Source: Aselliscus stoliczkanus
Taxonomy: Eukaryota > Chordata > Mammalia > Chiroptera > Hipposideridae
Reading direction: 5' to 3'
Length of the DNA: 64,000 nt
NCBI GenBank assembly: GCA_033961575.1
Contig: CM066734.1
Coordinates: 81,180,501 to 81,244,500, forward strand
Position numbers and translations under genes: made by a program
Shown here: positions 23,540 through 35,327 of the stretch, in pieces
How the letters are laid out: each line of letters opens with the position of its first letter
How positions within the stretch are numbered: the first letter of the stretch is position 1
The notes under the pieces: model-generated
Told to the model about the DNA's origin: nothing
Seen by the model: only the letters and a program-made list of their open reading frames with translations
Databases searched by the model: none

Positions 23540-24735
23540 CCTTTTTGACAGTGTTCCTAAAATGCCATACACTCCTGACTTTCTCATAACTCACCAGATA
23601 CTTTTTTCAGTCTTGGGACTAGTTTTTCTTCAGCTTACCAACCTCTTAATAATGGAGTAACCCAGCACTTGTTCCCTGAACCTCATCTACTTTTTCTCTA
23701 TGCCTACTTCTTGGTGATTTCATCCAAGGCTTTAAATACTGCCTCTATCCTGATGACTCCTAAATTTAATCTCAGCTAGGCCTCACCTCTCAACTTCAAA
23801 CTGCCACTCAGCGTCTCCACATGAATGTCTAATAGGCATTTCAAGCATAAAATACCCCAGCTGAACTCCCAAATTGACCCTGCTCCCCAAACCTTTTACC
23901 ACAGTCTTGCTTAGTGAAGAACAGCTCCATTCTTTCTGTTGCTCAGGCCAAAAACCTTTGATTCTCACTTGACACTTCTGTCTCACATATATACATACTT
24001 ATATCCTATCCTATCCAACAACAAATCCTACCAATTCTATCTTCAAAATATATCCAGAGTCCAAGCAGTTTTTATATCTCCACTGCTATAATTCTAGCCA
24101 CCATTATACGTCGTGCCTAGATTATTGCAATGGCATCTCAAGATTCCTTGCTTCTTTCTGAGAATTCTCAATACCATAGCTACAGGGATCCTAGGAAAAC
24201 TTATGTCAGATCATATCACTCTTCCACTCAAAAATATCTACTATCTCCCCTCTCACCAAGATTAAGAGATGTTTTTACAATGGCCTGGCAGGCCTTATGG
24301 GGCCCCATGCTGTGATTCCCTGCTAACCCTCATTACCTCTAGCTTCACTCCCCTATGTTCCTGCTGGGCGTCTGGCTCCTCCTCAGACTTGCCAGGCATG
24401 CTTCACATCACAGTATAAGCCCTTTCTGCCCTAATGGCCTGGAATTCGCTTCCCCCAGATATCCACATGACTCAGTCCTTCTCATCTTTATGTATAATGT
24501 TTGTTCACATGTTCTCTTTTCAGAAAGGTTGCCCCTGATCACCAAATTTAAAAACAGAAACCCCCAACTCTGGCACTCTGGCCCATTTCACTGTTTTGTT
24601 TTTCTCTTTTGAAATTTCACCACATAACGTACTATGTATTTTACTTATTAACTGTTCATCCCGATTAGGATGGAAGCTTCATGAGAGCAAGAATGTTTGT
24701 TTGTTTCATTTTATTCTCTGCTCTCAGGTGCCTAA
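23540..24735 (+). mobile_element. Long L2 LINE relic
   Basis: Sense L2 text over 1.2 kb: 'caacaaatcctaccaattctatcttcaaaatatatccagag' (24018), 'gcctagattattgcaatggcatctc' (24114) and 'atgtcagatcatatcactcttccactcaaaaatatctac' (24202). It ends with 'ggatggaagcttcatgagagcaagaatg'. Many frame breaks. The open frames at 24130-24315 and 24355-24612 lie inside it. Confidence 0.88.
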
Positions 24736-24805
24736 TGCAAAGCAATTTTAAAATAGAAAAATACTTAGATGTTCAGAAAATAGACATTATCAATTAGAGT
24801 GTTGT

Positions 24806-25030
24806 AATAACAGCAAACATTGTATAGTGCTTATCATGTGACAAACACTGTTGTAAGGGCTTTATATACAAACATCTGTCTACTCATATGATTAACTCAT
24901 TTCATCTCCACAATGAATCTATGGGTAGATAATACTTCTGTCTACATTTTAGAGATGAAGAAATGAGTCCCAAAGAAGTTAAGAAACTCCCTCAAGATTA
25001 TACCAAGAATATGTGGGGAATCATAATTTG
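24806..25030 (-). mobile_element. MIR SINE
   Basis: Antisense MIR: 'gtgcttatcatgtgacaaacactgttgtaagggctttatata' then 'tttagagatgaagaaatgag'. Confidence 0.78.
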
Positions 25031-25059
25031 AAGTTGGAATTTATACTTAATTTCTCTAG

Positions 25060-25190
25060 ATTCTGTCTCCTCTGTTAAAATAAGGGAAATAAGATCTTCC
25101 TTGCAGGGTTGTTGTGAGAATTATAGATACTATATACAAAATATAAAGATAATAGCACTGTGTCTAACTCTGACATGTCAGTACATGGAA
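25060..25190 (+). mobile_element. MIR SINE fragment
   Basis: 'ttgcagggttgttgtgagaattatagatac' and 'agcactgtgtctaactctgac' follow the right half of MIR in sense. Confidence 0.6.
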
Positions 25191-27560
25191 GCAGTAATTA
25201 CACAGCAATGCTGAAACTACTGTGTAAAATTTAGTACAAGGAATATGAATATGTCTTCCTAAATGCTGTTATTCAATCCCTCAATTTGTGTTTTGATTGG
25301 CAGCACCATATTTAGAGAGTCCTTCAAGATCACACAAATGAAAATTAGACTTTTCTGTCTATGGAAAAAAATTAACTGGGATATTGTTTTTGTTTTCTTC
25401 GTTTAGCAGCTGTATTATCCAAACCTGTGTCAATATTCACAGTCTAACAATGCAGGCATATTTGTTTTTCAAGTCAAAGGGGGAACACATTGTAAGCCAC
25501 TCAGTGTTCATTTAATTTGTCTAAGACCCTACCTAACCTGCTCTTCATTCAAGTTTGCAGGGTTCCAGATGAAGAAATCCTTAGACCCCAGGCCTGCTGA
25601 TTGGCACGAGCTCTGACTTAGTACCACAGAGGAGCCAGAAATAAGGCTCCATACAGAGACTTCGAAATGAAGTGGGTAGATTGATATCCCCATTAGTGTT
25701 CCAGTGCCCCCAAAATACCTTCACAGCATGTGCAACAGTATGGAGGCTCTACTAAACTTGTATTTCTAGAAAACAAACTAAAAGGTCAACATGCATGTAT
25801 ATTTATAATGGAATTGATATCTGCTAATCAATGCAGGGCAAAGTTTTCTTCCTCTGTAGCAACTTCTCAAACATTTTGGGGGAGAGCCTGCGGTCAGCCT
25901 TAGAAAGCTCTTACAAATTACACTTCAATTTCTTCTAAGATACTTAGGACAAAGGGTGGTCTAACTAATAGTCTATTGACTTTACAATTTCAATATCAAG
26001 ACTAAGATGCAATATCAAAGTAGTACATTTTCCATGCTTATTAAAGGGGGAAAAATATACTGTGGTACAACTAGAGTAGAATACATCAAAAAATGCTTGT
26101 TTTAAAACTACCTTATAGCATAAAGTCCTTAGATTGGCAAAAATTCTTTAGTTGGAAACTATGAGTTAGTGTATGCCAATTTACTCCAACTCACTAGTTC
26201 TGAAAATATTTGTTTGCATGACTCATAGAGATATCTAGAAAGATACATAAACAATTAAAGCATCATTTTGGGAATATAAAAGCATAGTTTCTCATACCTC
26301 CATTTGGTTTATCAGGCTATGTTTTTGATAGGACCATTTCTCCAGAGTCCATTTCCTTCATATCAGGTCACTCATGTCACCAAACAAAGCATCTGCATCA
26401 GACAGAGTGGTGGAAATGCTAAACCATGAGCTTCTCTGCCTCTGTTTGCTCCACTGTTTTCTGTAGTCATTTACATCATCTCTCTTTTTCAGTCAACATA
26501 CTCTCATAACACTTTCACTTTCACCATTAGAGATTATTTTGCCTAGGTTATAGTTCTAATTTTCTTGAGTTCTACCAACATAGAATAGAATCCCTTAATG
26601 TCATTAATCACATAATCCAAGCCACATTCCCACTCCTATGGAGGTCTGATCACCTCCATAATTTATGGTTTCTTCCAGAGCTTAATCACAGAAGTCAGCA
26701 CTTTCATACCTGACCTCAGCCCCTGCTCATTTATTCTTCCTCAGCTAATACTTAGCACCCACAACCATACATGTGATGATCAATAAATATCAATCAGGTT
26801 AATTCGGGCTTTATCCTTTTCCTTCTTACTGTTTCACTAACTTTAGATTATAAGTGAACTTCTGGGTTTTAAATGGGTTTTAGTTTCAGACATGAGTGGC
26901 TTCAATATTAGTTGATGATTCAATTAGAAGCAAATCTGGGTTAGTGGAGAAAAACTGAAACAAGTGAATTGAATGTAAAGATTCAAAGGTGATCAGAAAA
27001 GCACCCACTTAAGACAAAGCTGATATGAAAATGAGTCTGGGAGAGATTTTTAACTCACGCAAGCATAATAATAAAAATAAAAAAGTTTAGGTTGCACATA
27101 TGTGTAAAATGTAAACTGTAGCCAATGAAGGCTGCTGAGCAGGGTGATAAGATAAATTGTAAAGGGGATTGTTATGAGGGACACCTTCAGTTAACACATG
27201 TTATCCAGACATAATGACATGCTGTCATAGGGAAGATATAAGTTTAAAAATTTCACACTCAATAAGATGTTTCTGTTTATTAGCAAAGCATAATCACTTT
27301 GTTTCAAACGAGGGGTGAATATTCAGAGCATACTAGCTGATTTTTTTTTTTATTTGATAATGTATTATTGCCTGCATCCTATATTTCTACTGATCTATTT
27401 TGGGGAAATGGGAAGAACTAGTCTTCCTATCTCTCAGACTGACCAGAAAAAAATACAAGAAAGAAAATCTTCCTGGGAATTTGTACAAACAGAACTTAAA
27501 TGGAAGTTAGACAGTTATTTGTATACATTATTTTAATAACCTATTGGGAGGCAACTTTAT
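25191..27560. other. Unassigned stretch
   Basis: About 2.4 kb without recognised genes or repeats. The short frame at 27315-27536 has no recognisable content. Confidence 0.4.
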
Positions 27561-27564
27561 ATAG

Positions 27565-27800
27565 CTTTTTAAAGCTCAGGCTTTGGTGTCAAACTAACCC
27601 AGCCCCCAACCATTGCTCCACTATTCACTAGCTGTGTACCTGTGGGAGATTCATTGCACCTTTCTGGGCCTCAATTTTCTCATCTGTAAAATGAGAATCA
27701 CTCCTATGCTACAGGGTTATTTTGGAAATTAAATGTGATCCATGTAAGATAGTTGCTACATAAAACTGAATTATTTATGACAATAACGATGATGATGACA
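27565..27800 (+). mobile_element. MIR SINE, nearly full length
   Basis: 'ctcaggctttggtgtcaaactaacccagc', 'cactagctgtgtacctgtggg' and 'tcaattttctcatctgtaaaatgagaatc' follow the sense MIR consensus in order. Confidence 0.88.
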
Positions 27801-28655
27801 ATATCACATTTTAAGGGTATATGAAATGTAAGCCTATAAAAACAGCAGGCCACAGATGTTGTCTTCTAGGCTGCACACAGGAAAATTCCCCAAAGGGAAG
27901 CATGCAGGGTTTGGTATACAGACATTCTGGTAGTGCACCACTCAAAAGTACCACCTCCTCCACATCTTAGACCCTTGCTGAATTACATGAGTGTGTGGGA
28001 GCAGGAGTAGAGACCCTGAGGCTTCCAGATGAGTCTTGGGAAGAAGAAAAGAAGCCCTCCTGTATAAGCACGGGCCCTTAAAGCTGTGCACATTTGAGAT
28101 CTCACACACATGCACACACACACGCACCTATATGCACACACTCACGGGCACATAGCTGAGCCGTGACCAGACCTCACCTGCCTGAGTCTCAGAACCCAGT
28201 TCCTAACCTTCGAAACGGGCTGGCAAGTGGGTGATAGAGGGGGAGTCAAGAATGTGTGCAATGCTAGTGTCATGTACATTGAAGTTACAGGGACGAGTGT
28301 GCAAGAGAGTGGATGTGTGCCCACAGCCAGCCCTACTCTCACATAGGACTCTTCAGGTTGTAGAATCAAAATTTTGACTTAAGGAAGGGAATCTTTTCTA
28401 ACTCAAACAAAGGTGTTAAAGGGCAGATAGTAGCCTTAGTCTTGAGGTCAGACCTGGAAATATGACATGACTCAAAAAGGATGGGCAGAAGGAAAAACAC
28501 AGGACAAGAGAAGCAGCAACACAGGCACAAGACTGCAAAAACAGACTTAGCCCAGCAGGAAAACAGAAAGCAGAAAACAAGGAGCAGGGAAGGCAGACTT
28601 GTGTGCCTCTGAAGAGTGGTGTGAGCTGCTGCCACCTTCCCTGCCTGCCTGTGTT
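27801..28655. other. Mostly unassigned; short CA-rich patch
   Basis: A CACACA-rich stretch lies at about 28103-28142. The overlapping minus-strand frames at 28142-28674 are Cys/Leu-rich but match no family I know. Confidence 0.4.
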
Positions 28656-28659
28656 CAAA

Positions 28660-28758
28660 TCCCCATGCAAACACTTACTACATGGTGACTGTGGTCAAGT
28701 TGTTTAAACTGCAAGTGTCTCAGTTTCCACATCTGCAAAATGAAGATCAAGACACTAT
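28660..28758 (+). mobile_element. MIR SINE fragment, interrupted by a young SINE
   Basis: 'gtctcagtttccacatctgcaaaatgaagatc' is the sense MIR core; it stops at the SINE insertion. Confidence 0.65.
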
Positions 28759-28759
28759 T

Positions 28760-28866
28760 GGGCCGGCCGAATGGCGCAGTGGTTAAGCGCTGGCTTGGGA
28801 AGCCAGCGGCCCCAGTTCGGTCCCACATATGAGGGCCAGTGACACTGCCCTCAAAAAAAAAAAAAA
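28760..28866 (+). mobile_element. tRNA-derived SINE (subfamily A, short form)
   Basis: Head GGGCCGGCCGAATGGCGCAG, B-box-like 'cagttcggtccc', end 'gacactgccctc', then about 17 A. Direct repeats aagacactat at 28749-28758 and 28867-28876. Confidence 0.95.
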
Positions 28867-28876
28867 AAGACACTAT

Positions 28877-29488
28877 ATTGGTCATAAGGTTTGTGTATGT
28901 GTGATGTATGTGTGTTAAATAAATTAATATATATACAGAAATAATAAACGGTCAAGAAATGCTACTATCTTCAGTGTCATTTTTAATTTATTCACAGTTT
29001 GCTGGCAAGTTCTTAAAGCCATGGATTGCTTTGCACCAAAGCCAGTTCTCACATTCATGCCACAAGAAATCAAAGCACCACTACATTCCTTCCTAAGTTG
29101 TGTGTCCTGGGGGATCTTCAAACACGACCAGTGGAGAGGAACAGGGCCTGACAAACAGCTCGGGCCCAGAAGAAAACTCCCCGGTCTTTTCATCTCTTCC
29201 ATTTTCCAAATCAGCAGACAAGGGACAGTATCCAAAACCATGAAGCCACTCACCTAGGAACTTGACCAAGTGCACAAGAGTGAGCACACGGTGTGCAATT
29301 AATCATGCAGAGTTTTGCAGAGTTGAATACAGTAGTATGACCTGCCAATAACTCTGCCAACTATGTATTAACACCAGAACTGATTAAGGAAAGTGTCCAT
29401 AGAACATAACTTTTTCATTAAAACACAATGCAAAACACTGTCCCTAAATTTTACATCTGGGGCAAAACACTTTCCAGTGGTATAATGA

Positions 29489-29527
<39 letters not shown>

Positions 29528-30125
29528 AAGTAAAGGCCTTAAGAAGTACATTGGGTAGCATCAGTGGATCCAAAACTGAATTTAAAATAATGTCCCCTAT
29601 TTAAGGAATCTTGATCTAACATAAATAACATAAGATATTTCTAGAACTCCTCTAAGTCATAATGAACCTAAAGTAGAAGCACAGGATTATGAGTAATAAA
29701 CAAGCTTATGAGTACAAATGCAATGCACATCATAGCAAAACCCCCATGGCTCAAAACTGATGATGAAGCACCCCCGCATGTTTGAGTGGGGCGCTGCAGC
29801 AGCTGTCAGAGCAGCGTGGTGTATAGTTATAAACCACAGAGTAATTGTGTTTAAGTATAGTCACTGGGCCCACTGTGCACCTAGGAATGTGGCAGGCACT
29901 TCAGATAGCATCTTTAATGACTATTCAAATGAAGATAAGATGATTAATGACATCCTTTGTCATTGTTTTAACTACCAAATATGAAGCCAGTCCTACATAA
30001 ATTTCTTTACCTTGCAGACTGAGCAACAGTCTCTTATTATAATATACTCCTATAAATCATGCAGGATTGCATTGTAGAAACAGCAGGGCTCTGCCTTTAA
30101 TTCTGTTAATTCTGTTTCTGTGCAT
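28877..30125. other. Unassigned; contains a long T-run
   Basis: A run of 29 T followed by 8 A is at 29491-29527. Frames on both strands at 28924-29287 are not recognised. A moderately GC-rich patch at 29760-29910 has no clear identity. Confidence 0.4.
29491..29527 (+). repeat. T29 run followed by A8
   Basis: Uninterrupted homopolymer 29491-29519 followed by A's. No adjacent retroposon body was recognised on either side. Confidence 0.95.
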
Positions 30126-30128
<3 letters not shown>

Positions 30129-30168
<40 letters not shown>

Positions 30169-30215
30169 AGAGAGAGAGAGACAGACAGAGAGACAGAGAG
30201 AGAGACAGAGCATGA
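30129..30215 (+). repeat. (TG)n microsatellite with (GA)n/(CAGA)n tail
   Basis: About 19 TG units at 30129-30167, followed directly by AGAGAGAG and ACAGACAGAGAG units to about 30211. Confidence 0.97.
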
Positions 30216-31975
30216 TGGGGCTGCCATCTACTTTAGAAAGCAACTAAAATTGGTGTCATAAGTGTTCAAAGATATTTTTTCTTCAGAAATAAACTCAATA
30301 TTCATAGGTTAGCACAATGCCTAGCAAAGAGAGTACTTGTTCAATAAATCTTTTTAGAAGTAAAGAAGAAAGAGAATAAAATGACAAGGGAAAAAGTAAG
30401 GAAGAAGGGAAGGGAAAAGCGAGGGAAAGAAAAATGATCAGAAATGCTTCCAAATCACTCTGACTAACAGAAAGCCCAGCTCTGTGTGTTTCACCTGGAG
30501 TAAAAGCACAAACAGTGCTGATAGAAAAGCTGTAGTTATCACACGGCTCCCTGTGCAATACATGACGATCCAACAAGTCTGCTAACCGGTTTGTGGCAGA
30601 GCTAGAACTGAAACCCAAGTATCCTAACTCCTGAACACATTGAGGTACTTAGGTGGAAGTTTATGTGTTGTAAGCTATCCTACCCTTTTCCAAGAGCCTC
30701 TTGCCAATTTGATGTGCTATCAGAGGGTGATGCCAATTATCAATTCTAGTTGTTTCCATCTAGGCAGTCATATTAAGTTGGTTTCAAATCTAAAAAAAAA
30801 CAACTGAATTATTTCTCTCTCTTCAATTTCCACCATTTTTTCTTTTGTAACTTCAGGCACATCATGAGAAGGCAGGGTTCACTGGAAAAAAAAAGAGTAA
30901 TGCTGGGGAAAAGAAAAGGCAGGAAGAAAAGAGGCAAACCAAATATGAGATGACTTGATTCCAGAAAAGTAGTCATAGACATGAGACTATAGAAGCTTCA
31001 GGCTCTTGGGTAGAAAACAGTTCTATACTTCTATAAGTACTTTACTAAACTGCCTTGTATCCTTCTGAGCTTCACTGTTCACTGCTAACCAGAATGTTTT
31101 ACCCAATCAGCAAGAGTTTTTTAATGTGTTGAACTATTAGGGTGACTGATATGGGTTACAGATTAACAAACTAAAGTGAATATAAAAAAAAATTAGTGTC
31201 ACAAGTCATTTGCATCCATTATTTTAATGGATTTTAAAACAAATTATTTTTTATCAAGACGTATTGAAATTTTGTACAGTTTAGAAGCCATTTGATTTTC
31301 ACATATTCTATATTTTAACATTTAACAAGTGTCAGTCTCAAAACAGCACATTGTCACAGTTGGAAATCACTTTAGAAATTCTGAAGTACTAAATTAAGTG
31401 TAAGGTGGCCATACACAATTATCTTTAGAATTGTAGGGCAATATTTGATTCTTAAGAACTTAGTTGATAATATCATGATCTTACAACCCATAAAACGCTT
31501 CTTACATTATTCTTTTTAAGTATAAACTTATCATAAAATGTATTTTCAAACAAAAAGCTATAACTGAGGCTAGATTAATTAAAAAGAGTAATATCCTATA
31601 TTCTGATTGGTTAGTATGTAGACTTCCTACATGATTCACACCTTTTATTTTAATGTCTTTTTATCTCATCAAAGTAAGATTTGCCAATATACTTTGCTAT
31701 TCATGTATTCAAGAGTGGAACTTCCTCAGGCTCATTGAAAAAGGGAGAAAACAAGTTCTTCTAGAAAGTAGGACCAAGATAAACAAGAAAATTCAATAAA
31801 GATCAAAATAGAGAATAGAGAAAATTAATGCAGGAACAAAAATTATAAAAGTGAAAGACTGAATTTGAAAATAATGAAGTAAAAATAAATGAACATGTGT
31901 TCTTAAATATAGATGAAAAGTGAATTTTAGAATACAGAATAGAAATAAAGGCATGAGAAAAATTATGAAAATACA
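30216..31975. other. Mostly unassigned
   Basis: An L2-like 3' end ('gttcaataaatc') lies near 30340 and a purine-rich tract at 30356-30432. No genes or other repeats were recognised. Confidence 0.4.
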
Positions 31976-33002
31976 ATTTCTGGTCAAGATGGAGGAGAAG
32001 GTAAATGCTATGCTCACCTCCTCCCACAACCACATCAAAATTACAACTAAATTACAGAACAATGATCATTGAGAATCACCTGAAGTCTAACTGAATAGAA
32101 CTCATATAACAAAGAGTATACAGAAGAAGTCAGGTTGAGGCTGATAGCAGGGGCAGAGGCCCAGAATAGGCTGGTCCTATACTCACGTGTGTCTGTTAAA
32201 AATCATGAGAGATATATACCGTGCTCATGGATAGGAAGAATTGGCATCATTTAAATGTCCATCCTACCCAAAGCAATCTATAGATTCAATGCAAACCCTA
32301 TCAAAATACCAATGGCATTTTTCACAGAATTAGAACAAATAATCCTAAAATTTATATGGAACCATAAAAGACCCTGAATACCCATGGCAACCCTGAGAAA
32401 TAAGAACAAAGCTGGAGGTATCACACTACCTGATATCAAGTTATACTAGAAGGCCATAGTAATCAAAACTGCATGACATTGGCATAAAAACAGGCACATA
32501 AATCAATTGAACAGCATAGCGAGCCCAGAAATAAACCCATACTTATATGGTCAATGAATCTATGGCAAAGGAAGCAAGAATATACAATGGGTTAAAGACA
32601 GTCTCTTCTATAAATGGTGTTGGGAAAACTGGACAGACACATGCAAAAAAAAAAAACCCAAACAAACAAAAAAACTAGACCACTTTCTTACACCAATATA
32701 AGAATAAACTCAAAATGTAATAAAGACTTAAATATAAAACCTGAAACCATAAAATTTATAAAAGAAAACATAGGCAGTAAACTCTGATATTGCTCTTAGT
32801 AATATATATATTTGGATAAATCTCCTTGGGCAAGGGAAACAAAAGAAAAAATAAACAGATGGAACTACATCAAACTAACAAGTTTTTGCACAACAAAGGA
32901 AACCATCAACAAAATGAAAAGACAATCTACTGAATGAGAAAATGGATTTGCCATGATACATCCGATAAATGGTGAATAACCAAAACTTAAAAAGAACTCA
33001 TA

Positions 33003-33003
<1 letters not shown>

Positions 33004-33053
<50 letters not shown>
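33004..33053 (+). repeat. (CA)n microsatellite inside the L1
   Basis: About 25 CA units grown inside L1 ORF2 text (between 'aagaactcatac' and 'aaaatccaattaaaaaatggg'). Confidence 0.97.
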
Positions 33054-33057
<4 letters not shown>

Positions 33058-33356
33058 CCAATTAAAAAATGGGTAGAGGTCCTGAATAGACATTGCTACA
33101 AAGAAGACATATACATGGCCAATAGACTTAGGAAAAGATGCTCAATGTCACTAATCATCAGAGAAATGCAAATTAAAACCACAATGAGATGTCACCTCAC
33201 ACCTGTCCAGAATGGCCATCATCAATAAATCAGCAAACGAGTATTGGTGAAGATGTGGAGAAAAGGAAACCTTCGTGCACTGTTGATGGGATTGCAAATT
33301 GGTGCAGCCACTATGGAAAACAGTATGGAGATTCCTCAAAAATTTTAAAATAGGGG

Positions 33357-33755
33357 TCAGAGAAATGTGACAAAAGAAAAAGTCACAGATATTCAGTGTG
33401 ATTTGACATGCTGTTGCTTGTTTGAAGATGAAGGGGACAACCTGACAAGGAATGCAGGCTGTCTTAAGGAGCTGAGAGAAGCTGAAAGCCATCAAGAAGT
33501 GGGGGCATCCATCCACACTGAAGTGGATTCTTCCAGCCACCTGAAAGAGCTCGAAAGCAGATTCTGGCCCCAGAGACTCCATGAACAAGGCTAGGCCACC
33601 ACCTTGATTTTGGTCTTTTGCTACACTAACCAGCTGAGCCCCATAGTGCTGGACTTTCTACCAAAGAACTGTGAGGTTATAAATAAGCGTTGTTTTAAGC
33701 CACTAAATTTGCAGTTATTTGTTTCAGCAGCAATAGGAAACTAATAAAAAAAAAA
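33357..33755 (+). mobile_element. Polyadenylated retro-insertion ending in MLT1-like LTR sequence
   Basis: Unrelated sequence within the L1. Its right part, 'gcgttgttttaagccactaaatttgcag' to 'gcagcaataggaaactaata', matches the 3' end of a MaLR/MLT1-like LTR. It then runs into about 11-12 A. Flanks 'aaaattttaaaatag' (about 33340-33354) and 'aaattttttaaatag' (about 33754-33769) look like a target duplication, so this appears to be a reverse-transcribed, polyadenylated RNA. An open frame at 33367-33594 (75 residues) lies in the insert; I do not recognise it. Confidence 0.65.
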
Positions 33756-34311
33756 AATTTTTTAAATAGAATTACCTGTGACCCAGTAATTCCAGTTCTA
33801 GGTATTCATTGAATGAATTCCAAAACACTAATTTGAATATGCATCCCTAGGTTCAGTGCAGTATTATTTACAATAGCCAGGATATGAAAGCAACCTTAAT
33901 GTCCATCAAAAGACAACTAAAGAAGATGTAGTACATTTATATAATGAGATATTACTCAGCCATAAAAAAAAAAAAAATCTTGCCATCTGCAACAACATGG
34001 ATGGACCTAGATGGTATTATGCTAAGTGAAATGGGTCAGACAGAGAAAGACAAATGCCATGTGATTTCACTTATATGTGCAATCTAAAAAAACAAATGCA
34101 ATCTAAAAAACAAAATAAATGAACAAACTAAACAGAAACAAACACATAGGTACAGAGATAGAGCATTTTGATGGATGCCAGTTTGGAAGAGGGTTGAGGG
34201 ATGGGTGAAAAAAGTGAAGGGATTAAGATGTGCAAATTGCTATTTACAAAAACAGTCATGGGGATGTAAGGTACACTATAACAAGTGTTGGCACTTTTGA
34301 AGATGCTTCCC

Positions 34312-34543
34312 CAGGGGTCAACAAACTGTGGTTCTGAAGTAAAATTGAAAATAAATTATCACAATTTCATCTATAAAATTTTTAAAGGATATTATTCACA
34401 TAATGGTTATTTCATTTGTTTTATAGGTCTCACAAAACTTCGAGGGACAGGATTGGCTCTTCCAGGGGTTGGCAAACTGTTTTGAGACTGACAGTATCCG
34501 AAGAGTCACATGCGGCTCAGGAGCCACAGTTTGCCGACCACTG
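34312..34543. mobile_element. Non-autonomous hAT transposon, second copy
   Basis: Begins CAGGGGTCAACAAACTGTGG and ends 'cacagtttgccgaccactg'. The interior matches 20537-20837 ('ctgaagtaaaattgaaaat', 'aaatttttaaaggatattattcacata', 'attggctcttccaggggttggcaaact'). It is shorter by about 70 bp. A clean 8-bp target repeat was not found. Confidence 0.85.
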
Positions 34544-34609
34544 GTCTATATCATAGTAACTACGTATGGTGTCACATGGATACTTGACTTATTGGAGTGA
34601 TCACTTCGT

Positions 34610-34713
34610 TTGTTTTTTTGAGGGCAGTGTCACTAGCCCTCATATGTGGGATGTGAACCGGGGCCGCTGGCGTCCGAAGCCAGCACTTAACCACCATGCC
34701 ACTCAGCCGGCCC
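34610..34713 (-). mobile_element. tRNA-derived SINE (subfamily A, short form)
   Basis: Antisense copy: T-run, 'gagggcagtgtcactagccctcatatgtggg', ending 'ccactcagccggccc'. Direct repeats gatcacttcgt (34599-34609) and gatcactttgt (34715-34725) interrupt L1 3' UTR text. Confidence 0.93.
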
Positions 34714-34825
34714 AGATCACTTTGTAAGTTATATAAATGTCTAGTCACTATGTTGTACACCTGAAACTAATATTGCATGCCAACTCTAACTGAAAAATTA
34801 AAAATTATTTAAAAAATTGAGAATA

Positions 34826-35325
34826 AACCACAGTTGAGCTACCAGTTATGTCACTCCTGTAAACTACATTGAAAACCTCCCACTCGAACTATACATTACA
34901 ACATTTGCAATGGATTGGTCCATCCCTTGAAGCTCCTGATGCCAATCTCAGTACACGAATTTAAGAAGCCAGAACATTAGATCTTTGGAAAACAGATGAC
35001 CAGCTGGTCCTTTCTTGCCTTTAATTCCTACATCCCTAAACCAGCACCCTAATGTAAGCCCCTCTAGCATTTATATTCCTCATACATTCATCCTATATCT
35101 GATAAGCTCTTATCTCCTGTAACAGTCTTTCACTGCTCCTCTCCAATTCCATCTACTGTGCACCCTGAAAATTGCATTCCACGATTAACTTCCCAAAATT
35201 GTTCACCTCTTTAATGAATTTATTTTTTATTACATGTTTTAACTAAAATTTTTATATACCACTTGAAGTAGGCATAACTAATGCTCATTGATATTTCTTA
35301 TTTTCTTCTCCTTTTTGAATATATA
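34826..35325. other. Unassigned stretch
   Basis: Pyrimidine-rich, with no recognised gene or repeat. Confidence 0.4.
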
Positions 35326-35327
35326 TA

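Larger units (their letters stand above)
31980..34825 (+). mobile_element. L1 with 5' UTR joined to ORF2; host of three insertions
   Basis: Starts with L1 5' UTR-like text: 'tcaagatggaggagaaggtaaatgctatgctcacctcctcccac' (31984). From about 32215 it is ORF2: 'ataccgtgctcatggataggaag', 'aagcaatctatagattcaatgc' and 'ggtgttgggaaaactgg'. ORF1 and most of ORF2 are missing, so there is a large internal deletion at about 32205-32220. It continues to the 3' UTR ending 'gttgtacacctgaaactaatattg' (34752). Insertions at 33357-33755, 34312-34543 and 34610-34713 split it, and a (CA)n expansion sits at 33004-33053. No intact frame. Confidence 0.9.

Noticed and set aside
28366..28674. Minus-strand frame with a Leu/Cys/Phe-rich stretch resembling a membrane segment
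   Set aside because: Overlaps other frames, has no conserved motif, and the stretch comes from purine-rich + strand DNA.
28760..28840. Possible functional tRNA gene
   Set aside because: The tRNA-like boxes belong to a SINE head with target repeats and an A tail; a cloverleaf with an anticodon arm is not convincing.
30129..30211. Possible CRISPR-like or regulatory repeat array
   Set aside because: It is a plain TG/GA microsatellite with no spacers.
33151..33588. 145-residue open frame on the minus strand, the longest in the window
   Set aside because: It runs antisense through L1 ORF2 and the retro-insert, so its length follows from low stop density in those elements.
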